From OCS116 cluster bacterium AG-390-I16 (GTDB lineage Bacteria > Pseudomonadota > Alphaproteobacteria > MED-G09): 49,414 nt of DNA. Of this stretch, positions 34,836 through 43,361 are shown in pieces (position 1 is the first letter of the stretch; every line of letters starts with the position of its first letter). Under the pieces are notes generated by a model. That model did no database searches. It saw only the letters and a list, made by a program, of their open reading frames with translations, and had not been told where the DNA came from. The translations under genes were made by a program, and so were the position numbers. The stretch is from positions 155,266 through 204,679 of the forward strand of contig QCGZ01000002.1 of the NCBI GenBank assembly GCA_003279705.1. The letters are read 5' to 3'.

Positions 34836-35489
34836 TTAATCAGTTTCTTTTTCTGGAGCAGTTTCTTCTGCAGTAGTTTCTTCTGATGCAGTTTCTTCTG
34901 CCGGAGCAGTTTCTTCTGATGCAGTTTCTTCTGATGCAGTTTCTTCTGCAGTGGTTTCATTTGTTGTATCTTCAGATTCTGGTAATTGAGACTTTGCTTG
35001 AATTACCTGAGCTAATTGACCACCTGGTCGAGTTAAAATTCCAGCAATTTTAGTTGCAGGGGCACTTAATACACCAATAATTTTTGCTCTTAACTCGTCC
35101 ATTGTAGGAAGATTTGCAAGTTTTTTGATAACTTCACTATCTATTAATTCGCCATCCATCATGCCGCCTACAATTGATAATTTTTCATTATCTTTTGCAA
35201 AATCGACAATAATTTTTGGTGATGAAGTTAATTCATTAGAAAATGCAATAGCGGTAGGACCATTAAACATAGTCTCAAGAGATTTAGCTGATGTATTATC
35301 AACAGCTATCTTTGCTAAACTATTTTTGGCAACTCTAAAAGATGTATCAGCTTCTTCTCTAAGAGAGTTTCTTAAAGAAGACATTTCTTCAACTGTTAAG
35401 CCCTCATTTTGAGTTACAATTAAAAAATTAGACTCATCAAATGCTTTATTTAATGATGAAACAATTTTTTCTTTACTAGCTCTATCCAC
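34836..35489 (-). CDS. rplJ: 50S ribosomal protein L10 with a repeated EETA tail (GTG start)
   Basis: L10 anchors the L7/L12 stalk, and the L10-L12 complex commonly represses its own mRNA. The start is GTG 35489-35487, three bases after GGAGAAAG, giving (M)DRASKEKIVSSLNKAF. The core contains NEGLTVEEMSSLRNSLREE, FNGPTAIAFSNE and LNxLAxQxP-like LPTMDELRAKIIG. The protein is 217 residues against about 172 for the family. The surplus is a tail of repeated EETAS/EETAP units encoded by imperfect 15-base repeats. A structured leader lies upstream. Confidence 0.96.
   Translation of the reverse strand: MDRASKEKIVSSLNKAFDESNFLIVTQNEGLTVEEMSSLRNSLREEADTSFRVAKNSLAKIAVDNTSAKSLETMFNGPTAIAFSNELTSSPKIIVDFAKDNEKLSIVGGMMDGELIDSEVIKKLANLPTMDELRAKIIGVLSAPATKIAGILTRPGGQLAQVIQAKSQLPESEDTTNETTAEETASEETASEETAPAEETASEETTAEETAPEKETD
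34859..34957 (-). repeat. Imperfect 15-base tandem repeats coding the L10 tail
   Basis: On the plus strand the unit GCAGTTTCTTCTGAT and close variants recur about six times, giving EETAS-type pentapeptides in frame. Units are multiples of three, so gains and losses keep the frame. This is coding microduplication and not CRISPR. Confidence 0.85.
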
Positions 35490-35708
35490 AAACTTTCTCC
35501 AATACAAACCCACATAGGGTCTAACAACAAAAATTCTACAAACAATTATGTAGAATAACCGGCTGTCCTGATATTGAACCGATTAAGAAAAAAATTCTTA
35601 GTCGTCTCTCTACCTGTCTCATATAGGAGTGATAAACACATTAAGTTAAAAACACCCATAATCTAGGACAGTTTGCATACTTAAAGTATGCATTTGATAC
35701 CAAATACT
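35490..35708 (-). promoter_or_regulatory. rplJ leader (L10-type regulatory leader with attenuator-like hairpin)
   Basis: The 219 bases between rplA and rplJ contain no gene but much structure. Read leftward, a palindrome TGCATACTT/AAGTATGCA (+ 35674-35692) comes first. A long-range pairing CTGTCCT with AGGACAG (+ 35665-35671 and 35563-35569) closes a middle domain that contains an AAGAA/TTCTT hairpin. An 8-bp hairpin ATTCTACA/TGTAGAAT (+ 35533-35556) then runs into TTTTTG, like an intrinsic terminator. This layout fits the known L10 leader class, in which L10-L12 binding controls rplJL and rpoBC. A secondary-structure model match has not been run. Confidence 0.6.
35529..35556 (-). terminator. 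Attenuator-like hairpin in the rplJ leader
   Basis: Read leftward, ATTCTACA pairs with TGTAGAAT around an 8-base loop and is followed by a run of T's (the final stem T plus TTTT). It lies about 40 bases before the rplJ start, where partial termination could set the ratio of rplKA to rplJL-rpoBC. Confidence 0.5.
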
Positions 35709-36398
35709 CTAAATGCCTCCAGTATCAATTCTTACTCCAGGTCCCATTGTAGAACTCAGAGAAATCTTTTTTATATAAGTCCCTTTAGCGCCGCTTGGTT
35801 TTTCCTTTCGAACGGCATTAATAAATTCTTTAATATTTTCTGATATGGAATCTTCTGAAAAACTAGCCTTACCAATTCCAGCATGCACCACACCACCTTT
35901 TTCAGCTCTAAATTCTACTGCACCTGATTTTGAAGATTTTACTGCCTCTGAAACATCATTAGTAACCGTTCCTGTTCTAGGATTTGGCATCATTCCTCTC
36001 GGCCCGAGGACTTTCCCTAACTTTCCTACTAGAGGCATCATATCTGGAGTTGATATACAACGATCAAAATCGATTTTACCCGAAGCAACTTCATCAACTA
36101 ATTCTTCAGCACCAACTAGATCAGCACCAGCGTCCTCGGCCTGTTTTGCAATATCACCTCTAGCAAATACAGCAACTTTGATATCTTTACCAATACCATG
36201 AGGTAAACTAACAACTCCCCTAACAGTTTGATCCGACTGAGAAGGATCAAGCCCAAGATTCAAGGAAACCTCAATAGTTTCGTCAAATTTTGCATTTGCT
36301 TTAGATTTAATTATAGCAACTGCTTCTTTTAGTTCATGATTTTTTTCAAAATCAACACCATCTTCGTTCGAAGTATATCTTTTACCTTTTTTTGACAT
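35709..36398 (-). CDS. rplA: 50S ribosomal protein L1
   Basis: L1 forms the stalk that escorts deacylated tRNA from the E site and often represses its own operon. The 229-residue protein starts at ATG 36398-36396 ([11 protein letters not shown]), one base after the rplK stop. It carries [20 protein letters not shown] and [12 protein letters not shown], diagnostic of L1. Confidence 0.98.
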   Translation of the reverse strand: MSKKGKRYTSNEDGVDFEKNHELKEAVAIIKSKANAKFDETIEVSLNLGLDPSQSDQTVRGVVSLPHGIGKDIKVAVFARGDIAKQAEDAGADLVGAEELVDEVASGKIDFDRCISTPDMMPLVGKLGKVLGPRGMMPNPRTGTVTNDVSEAVKSSKSGAVEFRAEKGGVVHAGIGKASFSEDSISENIKEFINAVRKEKPSGAKGTYIKKISLSSTMGPGVRIDTGGI

Positions 36399-36399
36399 T

Positions 36400-36828
36400 T
36401 TAATCCCTAACTTCCATACCCATAGATCTTGCCGAGCCTTTAACAATATTTACAGCAGCCTCAAGATCGTTAGCATTTAAATCTTTCATTTTTATTTCTG
36501 CAATTTCTTTACATTGTGCAACGGATACAGAACCTTGAGATTCTCTTCCGGGTGTTTGTGATCCTTTATCAATTTTAGCTGCCTTTTTTAATAAGTAACT
36601 TGTAGGCGCAGTTTTAACTTTAAAAGTAAATGATTTATCTACATAAATTGTAATAGTCGTTGGTAAAGGGGTTCCAGGAACTTCATCTTTAGTTGCATCA
36701 TTAAAGGCTTTTGAAAATTCCATAATATTCAAACCTCTTTGACCTAAAGCAGGCCCTATTGGAGGCGATGGATTTGCTTGGCCAGCGGGAACTTGTAATT
36801 TTAAATAACCTTCAATTTCTTTTGCCAT
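36400..36828 (-). CDS. rplK: 50S ribosomal protein L11
   Basis: L11 is part of the GTPase-associated centre. The 142-residue protein has [20 protein letters not shown], the proline-rich hinge, and ends [13 protein letters not shown]. It lies 11 bases after nusG in the standard nusG-rplK-rplA order. Confidence 0.98.
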   Translation of the reverse strand: MAKEIEGYLKLQVPAGQANPSPPIGPALGQRGLNIMEFSKAFNDATKDEVPGTPLPTTITIYVDKSFTFKVKTAPTSYLLKKAAKIDKGSQTPGRESQGSVSVAQCKEIAEIKMKDLNANDLEAAVNIVKGSARSMGMEVRD

Positions 36829-36839
36829 AACTATCTACC

Positions 36840-37376
36840 TTATAATTTCTCAACTTGACCATATTGAAGTTCAACAGGTGTAGGACGACCAAATATAGAA
36901 ACTGCAACCTTTAGTCTAGTTTTTTCTTCATCGACCTCTTCTACAAAACCACTGAAAGATGCAAAAGGTCCCTCAGATACTCTAACTTGCTCACCAATTT
37001 CAAAAACAATTGAAGGTTTTGGATTATCAATTCCTTCCTGCACTCTATTAGTAATTCTATCAATTTCAGACTGTGAAACTGGATGTGGCTTGGTTCCATG
37101 ATCTGAGCCTAAGAAACCACTTACTTTTGGAGTACTTTTTACTAAATGAAATGCTTCATCAGTTAATTCCATTTTAATTAAAACATATCCGGGGAAAAAT
37201 CTTTTTTCTGTATTAACTTTTCTCCCTCTTCTAATTTCTACTACATCCTCAGTAGGAACAATAATCTCTTCTATCAGATCCTCTATTCCCGCAAGAGATG
37301 CTCTTTCCTGAATAGACTCAGCAACTTTCTTTTCGAAATTAGAGTATGCATGAATTATGTACCAACGTTTAGACAT
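36840..37376 (-). CDS. nusG: Transcription antitermination factor NusG
   Basis: NusG travels with RNA polymerase and links it to ribosomes and Rho. The 178-residue protein has the NGN domain (KRWYIIHAYSNFEKKVAESI, RFFPGYVLIKMELTDE) and a C-terminal KOW domain (GEQVRVSEGPFASFSGFVEE). It starts 3 bases after secE. Confidence 0.98.
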   Translation of the reverse strand: MSKRWYIIHAYSNFEKKVAESIQERASLAGIEDLIEEIIVPTEDVVEIRRGRKVNTEKRFFPGYVLIKMELTDEAFHLVKSTPKVSGFLGSDHGTKPHPVSQSEIDRITNRVQEGIDNPKPSIVFEIGEQVRVSEGPFASFSGFVEEVDEEKTRLKVAVSIFGRPTPVELQYGQVEKL

Positions 37377-37379
37377 TAA

Positions 37380-37577
37380 CTAATTACCTAATCCTAAAAT
37401 TAATTTAATAAAGAAACTCATTACTTGATCGCTCAAAAAGAAAAAAATAGATGCAATTATTGCGAAAAAAATCACAATAACTGAGGTTATAGTAGTTTCA
37501 CTTCTTGAAGGCCAAGTGACCTTGGAAACTTCATTTCTCACCTGTTGAATAAATAATAAAGGGTTTACCTTTGACAT
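37380..37577 (-). CDS. secE: Preprotein translocase subunit SecE (single-helix form)
   Basis: SecE clamps SecY in the Sec translocon. I start at ATG 37577-37575 (MSKVNPLLF) behind GGAGAAAT; the longer frame would run into tRNA-Trp. The 65-residue protein has the conserved amphipathic QQVRNEVSKVTWPSRSET followed by one transmembrane helix, the usual short alphaproteobacterial type. Confidence 0.95.
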   Translation of the reverse strand: MSKVNPLLFIQQVRNEVSKVTWPSRSETTITSVIVIFFAIIASIFFFLSDQVMSFFIKLILGLGN

Positions 37578-37613
37578 ACTATTTCTCCAAATTTTTCGAA
37601 TTGTACCTATTTT

Positions 37614-37690
37614 TGGCAGGAGTGGAGGGAGTCGAACCCCCAACCCCCGGTTTTGGAGACCGGTGCTCTAGCCAATTGAGCTACACTCCT
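37614..37690 (-). tRNA. tRNA-Trp (anticodon CCA)
   Basis: Read leftward, the acceptor AGGAGTG (37690-37684) pairs with CACTCCT (37624-37618), followed by G and an encoded CCA. The anticodon stem CCGGT/ACCGG holds the loop CTCCAAA with anticodon CCA. Placement between tuf and secE is common in alphaproteobacteria. Confidence 0.97.
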
Positions 37691-37701
37691 CCAAAAGCAA
37701 A

Positions 37702-38892
37702 TTATTCGATTATTGCCGAAACAACACCAGCACCAACTGTTCTACCGCCCTCACGGATAGCAAAACGAAGGTTATCTTCCATAGCAATTGGAACAATTAA
37801 TTCTACATCAACCTCGATATTGTCACCAGGCATAACCATCTCAGTTCCTGAAGGAAGAGTTACAACTCCTGTAACATCTGTTGTTCTGAAATAAAACTGA
37901 GGTCTATAATTTGTAAAGAATGGAGTATGTCTTCCGCCTTCTTCTTTTGTCAAAATATATGCACTAGCTTTAAACTTTGTATGCGGTGTAATTGATTTTG
38001 GCTTACATAGAACCTGACCTCTTTCAACCTGCTCTCTGTCAATACCTCTAAGAAGAATACCGACATTATCACCAGCTTCACCTTGATCAAGAAGTTTACG
38101 GAACATTTCAACACCAGTACATGTTGTTGTTTGAGTTTCCTTAACGCCAACAATTTCTATTTCTTCATTAACATTAATTACACCTCTTTCAACACGCCCA
38201 GTAACAACTGTTCCACGTCCAGAAATTGAGAAAACATCCTCAATAGGCATTAGGAAAGGTTGGTCAACTGGTCTTTCAGGTTGAGGGATATATTCATCAA
38301 TTTGTTTCATTAGTTCTAGGATTGCTTCCTTGCCAATTGCATCATCTTTTCCTTCTAATGCAGCTAGGGCAGATCCTTTTACAATTGGAATATCATCACC
38401 AGGGAATTCATATTCATTTAATAATTCTCTAATTTCCATTTCAACTAGCTCAAGAAGCTCTTCATCATCAACCTGATCAACTTTATTCATAAAAACTGCA
38501 AGCGCAGGAACACCAACCTGACGAGCAAGCAAAATATGTTCTCTTGTTTGAGGCATAGGACCATCAGCTGCAGACACAACTAGAATTCCACCATCCATTT
38601 GAGCGGCACCAGTTATCATGTTTTTTACATAGTCAGCGTGACCCGGGCAATCAACGTGAGCATAGTGACGACCTTCGGTCTCATACTCAACGTGAGAGGT
38701 TGCTATTGTAATACCTCTTTCACGTTCTTCTGGAGCATTATCAATTTGATCAAAGGCAGAAAATTCTGCGCTACCTGCGTCCGCTAATACTTTAGTAATA
38801 GCAGCGGTTAAAGTAGTTTTTCCGTGATCAACGTGACCAATGGTTCCAATATTACAATGAGGCTTGTTACGTTCAAATTTTTCTTTAGACAT
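37702..38892 (-). CDS. tuf: Elongation factor Tu
   Basis: EF-Tu delivers aminoacyl-tRNA to the ribosome. The 396-residue protein starts at ATG 38892-38890 ([14 protein letters not shown]) behind GGAG. It contains [40 protein letters not shown] and [12 protein letters not shown]. It is the only tuf in the window and sits in the tRNA-secE-nusG unit, not next to fusA. Confidence 0.98.
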   Translation of the reverse strand: MSKEKFERNKPHCNIGTIGHVDHGKTTLTAAITKVLADAGSAEFSAFDQIDNAPEERERGITIATSHVEYETEGRHYAHVDCPGHADYVKNMITGAAQMDGGILVVSAADGPMPQTREHILLARQVGVPALAVFMNKVDQVDDEELLELVEMEIRELLNEYEFPGDDIPIVKGSALAALEGKDDAIGKEAILELMKQIDEYIPQPERPVDQPFLMPIEDVFSISGRGTVVTGRVERGVINVNEEIEIVGVKETQTTTCTGVEMFRKLLDQGEAGDNVGILLRGIDREQVERGQVLCKPKSITPHTKFKASAYILTKEEGGRHTPFFTNYRPQFYFRTTDVTGVVTLPSGTEMVMPGDNIEVDVELIVPIAMEDNLRFAIREGGRTVGAGVVSAIIE

Positions 38893-38951
38893 ATTTATAC
38901 TCCACAAAATTAACTAAAATCGGCAAAACCGATTAAAAGCTTTAGATTAAA

Positions 38952-39025
38952 TGGAGCGGGTGAAGGGAATCGAACCCTCATCATCAGCTTGGAAGGCTGT
39001 TACTCTACCATTGAGCTACACCCGC
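38952..39025 (-). tRNA. tRNA-Gly (anticodon TCC)
   Basis: Read leftward, the acceptor GCGGGTG (39025-39019) pairs with CACCCGC (38962-38956), followed by T and an encoded CCA. The loop CTTCCAA between ACAGC and GCTG(A) gives anticodon TCC. It is co-transcribed with tRNA-Tyr and tuf. Confidence 0.96.
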
Positions 39026-39053
39026 CTATCACACCACCTGCTAGCTCTTCAAC

Positions 39054-39138
39054 TGGTGGAGGGAGTTGGATTTGAACCAACGTAGGCATAGCCAACGGGT
39101 TTACAGCCCGTCCCCTTTAACCACTCGGGCATCCCTCC
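39054..39138 (-). tRNA. tRNA-Tyr (anticodon GTA)
   Basis: Read leftward, the acceptor GGAGGGA (39138-39132) pairs with TCCCTCC, followed by A and an encoded CCA. The anticodon stem ACGGG/CCCGT holds CTGTAAA with anticodon GTA. The long variable arm is the class II form expected for bacterial tRNA-Tyr. Confidence 0.97.
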
Positions 39139-39183
39139 AAAGTTTAGAGAGCTTACCAGCGCTTTAATCCAAAGCAGAATTGG

Positions 39184-39212
39184 TTTATTGTGCCTTCTGC
39201 AATGAAAGTCAA
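39184..39212 (-). promoter_or_regulatory. Promoter of the tRNA-Tyr/tRNA-Gly/tuf operon
   Basis: Read leftward, TTGACT (+ 39207-39212) and AATAAA (+ 39184-39189) are separated by exactly 17 bases, about 45 bases before the tRNA-Tyr 5' end. It is the best sigma-70-like match at the head of the 30-kb leftward block. The rest of 39139-39316 is AT-rich and non-coding. Confidence 0.65.
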
Positions 39213-39316
39213 TACCTAGAATTCATTTATTAAAAAAAAACAATATATTAAATTAAAAAAAAATCCATAAAATATCAATTACTTGTTATTTTTTGATATT
39301 AATTTTATAACAATTA

Positions 39317-40096
39317 GTGAAAAAAAAAGTAGTAAAAATGAGAAAAAACCAAGTAAAAAAGCATAAAAAAGGAAATTCCAAACCTCATTATATTTGGGGT
39401 CACCATGCGGTTATTTCAGCTTTAAAAAATAATGATAGAAAAATTAAAAAATTATACATTACTGAAAAAAATATACCAATTATTGAGAATATTAACATAA
39501 AAAACGAACATTCTTTTACAGTCCTAACATTAAATGAGATTGATAGATTACTTTCAAGTAATTCAATAACGCATCAAGGATTTGTCTTGGAAACACTAAA
39601 GCTTGAAAAAAAACCTATTGAAGATTGTTTTAATAATAATTTAATAGTTGCCTTAGACCAAGTGACTGATCCTCAAAATATTGGAGCTATAATGAGATCT
39701 GCAAAAGTTTTTGGAGCTAAATCGATTATAACAACAAAAAAACATAGTCCTGGTGAAACTGGGTCACTTGCAAAAGCTGCTTCTGGAGCACTTGAGTTTG
39801 TTGACTTTATTGAGGTAACAAATCTATCATCGACATTGACAACTTTATCAAAAGAAGGTTTTTTGGTCATAGGATTGGATGAATTGGGTGAGTCTAATAT
39901 AAATGAAGTTAAAATTGACATTAATCAGCCAAAAGTCTTAGTTATGGGTTCGGAGGGAAAGGGTTTGAGAAGATTAACAAAAACAAAGTGTGATATCATG
40001 GCTTTCATTGAAAATAAAGCCGAAGATAATTTCTCAACTCTTAATGTTAGTGTAAGTACAGCAATTTCATTATATCAACTTTCATCCAATACTTAA
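39317..40096 (+). CDS. rlmB: 23S rRNA 2'-O-methyltransferase RlmB / TrmH family
   Basis: This SPOUT-class enzyme probably methylates a guanosine ribose (G2251-type) of 23S rRNA with SAM. The 259-residue frame holds an N-terminal L30-like substrate domain (IWGHHAVISALKNNDRKIKK). The SPOUT motifs are VALDQVTDPQNIGAIMRSA (about 111-129), KAASGALEFV and VMGSEGKGLRRLTKTKCD (about 209-226). The start is uncertain: GTG 39317 or, seven codons later, ATG 39338. The N-terminus is very Lys-rich. It diverges from tRNA-Tyr and runs into the acyl-CoA synthetase. Confidence 0.9.
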   Translation: MKKKVVKMRKNQVKKHKKGNSKPHYIWGHHAVISALKNNDRKIKKLYITEKNIPIIENINIKNEHSFTVLTLNEIDRLLSSNSITHQGFVLETLKLEKKPIEDCFNNNLIVALDQVTDPQNIGAIMRSAKVFGAKSIITTKKHSPGETGSLAKAASGALEFVDFIEVTNLSSTLTTLSKEGFLVIGLDELGESNINEVKIDINQPKVLVMGSEGKGLRRLTKTKCDIMAFIENKAEDNFSTLNVSVSTAISLYQLSSNT

Positions 40097-40100
40097 TTTT

Positions 40101-41843
40101 ATGGCTTTTGAATCTTTAAATAAACTTTTCTTTGATAGAGCAGAACAATACGATAAAAAACCCTTTTTGTGGGCTAAAAAAAATAAAAACTGGACACCTT
40201 TATCGTGGAATCAGACGTCATTAAAAGTAAGAGAATTTTCAGGAGGTCTAAGGTCTTTTGGAATAAAACCTGGCGATAAGGTTGTTATTGTTTCTGAAAA
40301 TAGACCAGAATGGATTATTGCTGACTTAGCTATAACTCTAATTGGTGCAATAACTGTTCCAGCTTATACCACTAACACCGAAGATGACCATCATTATATA
40401 TTAGAGCATTCTGATGCTAAAGCTGTTATTGCTTCTAATAATATTTTAGCAAATAGGGTTGCCTTAGCAACTACTAGAACAAAACTTTGTAAACTATTGA
40501 TAACATTAGATAATTATAGTGGTTTTGAACCAGATAATCTTAAAATTATTAATTTCAATGAAGTAAGTGATTTTGGAAAAAATAATATTGAGACATCATT
40601 AGATTATCTTGATCAAATTCAACCTGATGATGTTTCATGTATTATATATACTTCAGGCACTGGCGGAAGACCAAAAGGTGTTATGTTGACCCATAGGAAT
40701 ATTTACTCAAATTTACATGGGGCGGAGGATTTACTAGAAATTATTGGTAAAAAGGATAACAAATATCTATCATTGATACCTTTATCTCACTCATACGAAC
40801 ACACAGCTGGTTTATATTTGCAAATTGATCTGGGTTCTGAAATTTATTTTTGCGAAGGTCCTGAAAAGTTTTCACAAAACTTGCTAGAGGTTTCACCTAC
40901 ACTAACAACTGCAGTACCTAGAATTTTTGAAGTTATACATGATCGAATAAAAATTCAAATGAAGAACCAGAATCCTATTATTAAGTTTATTTTTGATAGA
41001 TCAGTAAAAGTTGGAATAAAAAGGCATCATTATGGTCTAAATTTATTAGAAAATATTGAATACAGATCATACACAAATTTGATAAGAAAAAAGATTAATA
41101 AACAATTAGGTGGAAGTTTAAGAGCCTTTGTATCGGGGGGAGCAGCTTTAAACCCTGAAATTGGTAATTTCTTTATTGGCTTGGGAGTTAAAATTCTTCA
41201 AGGTTATGGTCAAACAGAGGCAAGTCCATTAATAAGCGCTAATAGGCCTGAGAATATAAAAATTGAAACAGTAGGGCCTGCTGTAAAAGGAGTAGAAGCA
41301 AAACTTAATGAAGAAGGTGAGTTAATTGTAAAAGGCGACTGTGTTATGAAGGGCTACTGGAAAGATGAAAAAGCTACTAATGAAACTATTGTTGATGGTT
41401 GGCTACATACAGGAGATATAGCAACAATCGCTAAAGATGGTTTCATAACAATTACTGGAAGAAAAAAAGAATTAATTGTTAATTCCGGAGGAGATAATAT
41501 TGCACCATCTAGACCTGAAGCATCACTAACGTTTCAAGAAACAATTTTTCAATCTATGGTTATTGGTGATAGGCGTCCATATTTAGTTGCTGTCATCGTT
41601 CCTGAAGTTGAAAAAATAGAAAACCTAACCGATAAAGAAATTAATGAAATTATTTCATCTGAAGTAAAAAATGCAAACGAAGGTTTATCTTCAATTGAAA
41701 AAATAAGGAAATTTGTTATCGCAAAAGAACCTTTCTCAACTGAAAATGGTCTTTTAACCCCTACAATGAAAGTTAGGCGACATAAAGTTTTAGAAATTTA
41801 TGGTGAAAATTTAGATGATCTTTATGGATCTAAAGCTCATTAA
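40101..41843 (+). CDS. Long-chain acyl-CoA synthetase (AMP-forming)
   Basis: The enzyme activates fatty or other carboxylic acids to acyl-CoA through an acyl-AMP intermediate. The 580-residue protein has the P-loop YTSGTGGRPKG (183-193), QGYGQTEASPLIS, WLHTGDIATIAKDG and GRKKELIVNSGGDNIAP, the standard set for long-chain ligases. It begins 4 bases after rlmB, so it may be read through from it. It ends 7 bases before the convergent P450. Substrate length cannot be told from sequence. Confidence 0.93.
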   Translation: MAFESLNKLFFDRAEQYDKKPFLWAKKNKNWTPLSWNQTSLKVREFSGGLRSFGIKPGDKVVIVSENRPEWIIADLAITLIGAITVPAYTTNTEDDHHYILEHSDAKAVIASNNILANRVALATTRTKLCKLLITLDNYSGFEPDNLKIINFNEVSDFGKNNIETSLDYLDQIQPDDVSCIIYTSGTGGRPKGVMLTHRNIYSNLHGAEDLLEIIGKKDNKYLSLIPLSHSYEHTAGLYLQIDLGSEIYFCEGPEKFSQNLLEVSPTLTTAVPRIFEVIHDRIKIQMKNQNPIIKFIFDRSVKVGIKRHHYGLNLLENIEYRSYTNLIRKKINKQLGGSLRAFVSGGAALNPEIGNFFIGLGVKILQGYGQTEASPLISANRPENIKIETVGPAVKGVEAKLNEEGELIVKGDCVMKGYWKDEKATNETIVDGWLHTGDIATIAKDGFITITGRKKELIVNSGGDNIAPSRPEASLTFQETIFQSMVIGDRRPYLVAVIVPEVEKIENLTDKEINEIISSEVKNANEGLSSIEKIRKFVIAKEPFSTENGLLTPTMKVRRHKVLEIYGENLDDLYGSKAH

Positions 41844-41850
41844 AAATAAA

Positions 41851-43236
41851 TTAATCTTCTTTTGAAAAATTCAGTTTTAATTCTAGTGCTCCAAGCATAA
41901 TACCAGGTTGGTGTTCAAATTTTGTTTCTGGTGAAAAGTTTATTTCCTTTACTCTGTCAAAAATTAAGTTCCAACTTATAATTTGCTCTAATCTAGAAAT
42001 ACCATTACCAGGACAAGTTCTATGACCCTGTGAAAATGTTAAGTGCCTTGTAAGGGCCTTTCTCTTAAGATCAATTTGATGAGGGCATTCAAAAACTTCC
42101 TCATCAACATTTGCAGCGCCATACCTTAAATGCAAAATTGAACCAGGTGGAACTTTTACTCCTTGAAACTCCTCTTCTTGAGTAGTCATTCTAGTTGATA
42201 AACCTTGAGTTGGAGCTCTTACCCTTAAAGACTCTTCAACAAAAGCTCTAATTTTTTTTCTATCACATTTTAATTCATTAAAAAGAGCAGGATTTTTACA
42301 TAAAATTTGAGCCTGTTCTGAAATAGCATATTGAGTTGTTTCAAGACCTCCAATTATCATTGCATAAGCCACACCTATAATTTCAGTATCTGTAAGTTTT
42401 CTATCATAAGGCTCGTAATTAACATCTATTAAAAATGATAGCATATCATCTTTCGGATTTTTCTTTTTATCCTCTAATTGATCAACAACATACTCACCAA
42501 ACTCTTTTAAAAGAATTTGTTGTTGGTCAGACTGATCCTTAGTAAGTAAATTTCTATGCCCTTTTCCATATACAAATGGCATTACCATTGCATCGCCCCA
42601 TTTCTTTAATGAAGGAATGTCTGAAATTGGAAACCCTATTACATTTGCCATGACAATTTGTGGTAAAGGTCTAGCAAACTCAGAAACAAACTCAACCTCA
42701 CTTTTATTAATCCAGTCATCAATTAGTCCGTTTGCAGAATCTGTAATCATTTTTTCATTTCTTTCTGCACCTGTTCCGACCCAAGGATCAGTTAACTGTC
42801 GTTTATGAGCCTTCCATAACTCCTCGTTTGGTCTAAGACTCATTATAGAGACTTGAAGAGCATTCATTAAATTTGGATCGTGTCTACTTACAACAGTGCT
42901 AGCAGGAAGTTTTTTATCAGTTTCTTCTTCCTCATCATCAGAGTTAAATCCACTTACACCTGCTTTTTCAAGATCAGAACTTTTCATTACCGGAGGAGGA
43001 AATCTAAGAATATCCTTAACTACAAAGGCAATATCTTCGTACTTAGACAAAATAAAACCATCTGTATCTGATGAGGTCCCCTCTCCAGGTATTCTATGAA
43101 CTGGAGCTTCATTATGGAGAATTTTATATGACTCGTACCAATGTTTTTGTGCTCCTGGAGCGAAAAGATCAACCTCATCTAATGACATTGGGCATTTAGC
43201 TTGATTATCATCATTATTTGTAATTTCTGAGCTCAT
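41851..43236 (-). CDS. Cytochrome P450 (second, distinct subfamily)
   Basis: This soluble P450 has 461 residues. The I-helix motif GGLETT is at 296-301, ExxR is E335/R338, and the haem loop FSQGHRTCPG places the ligand at C408. The N-terminal part is longer than in the first P450. It has an acidic insertion (NSDDEEEETDKK, about 98-109) between early helices that is unusual and may be surface-exposed. No redox partner gene is adjacent. It lies head-to-tail after a TonB receptor terminator, so it has its own promoter somewhere in 43237-43307. The substrate is unknown. Confidence 0.95.
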   Translation of the reverse strand: MSSEITNNDDNQAKCPMSLDEVDLFAPGAQKHWYESYKILHNEAPVHRIPGEGTSSDTDGFILSKYEDIAFVVKDILRFPPPVMKSSDLEKAGVSGFNSDDEEEETDKKLPASTVVSRHDPNLMNALQVSIMSLRPNEELWKAHKRQLTDPWVGTGAERNEKMITDSANGLIDDWINKSEVEFVSEFARPLPQIVMANVIGFPISDIPSLKKWGDAMVMPFVYGKGHRNLLTKDQSDQQQILLKEFGEYVVDQLEDKKKNPKDDMLSFLIDVNYEPYDRKLTDTEIIGVAYAMIIGGLETTQYAISEQAQILCKNPALFNELKCDRKKIRAFVEESLRVRAPTQGLSTRMTTQEEEFQGVKVPPGSILHLRYGAANVDEEVFECPHQIDLKRKALTRHLTFSQGHRTCPGNGISRLEQIISWNLIFDRVKEINFSPETKFEHQPGIMLGALELKLNFSKED

Positions 43237-43307
43237 AAAATCCTCTTAATAGTTTATAAAATAACTAAAAATAGTATATTTTCAAATATCAAAACTTCAA
43301 GAAATAA

Positions 43308-43341
43308 AAACGGCCCGAATAAATTAATATTCGAGCCGTTT
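43308..43341 (-). terminator. Intrinsic terminator of the first TonB receptor
   Basis: Read leftward, AAACGGC-T-CGAATA pairs with TATTCG-G-GCCGTTT, with one internal mismatch and a short AT loop, and is followed by TTTTTATTT. It sits 20 bases after the receptor stop. Confidence 0.85.
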
Positions 43342-43361
43342 AATTAGTTTACTCTTTTAGA

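Noticed and set aside
34859-34957. CRISPR-like short repeats
   Set aside because: Repeats are contiguous, imperfect, in frame and code for the L10 tail; there are no spacers.
35674-35692. Palindrome after rplA as an intrinsic terminator
   Set aside because: No T-run follows it in the leftward direction, so it fits better as part of the rplJ leader.
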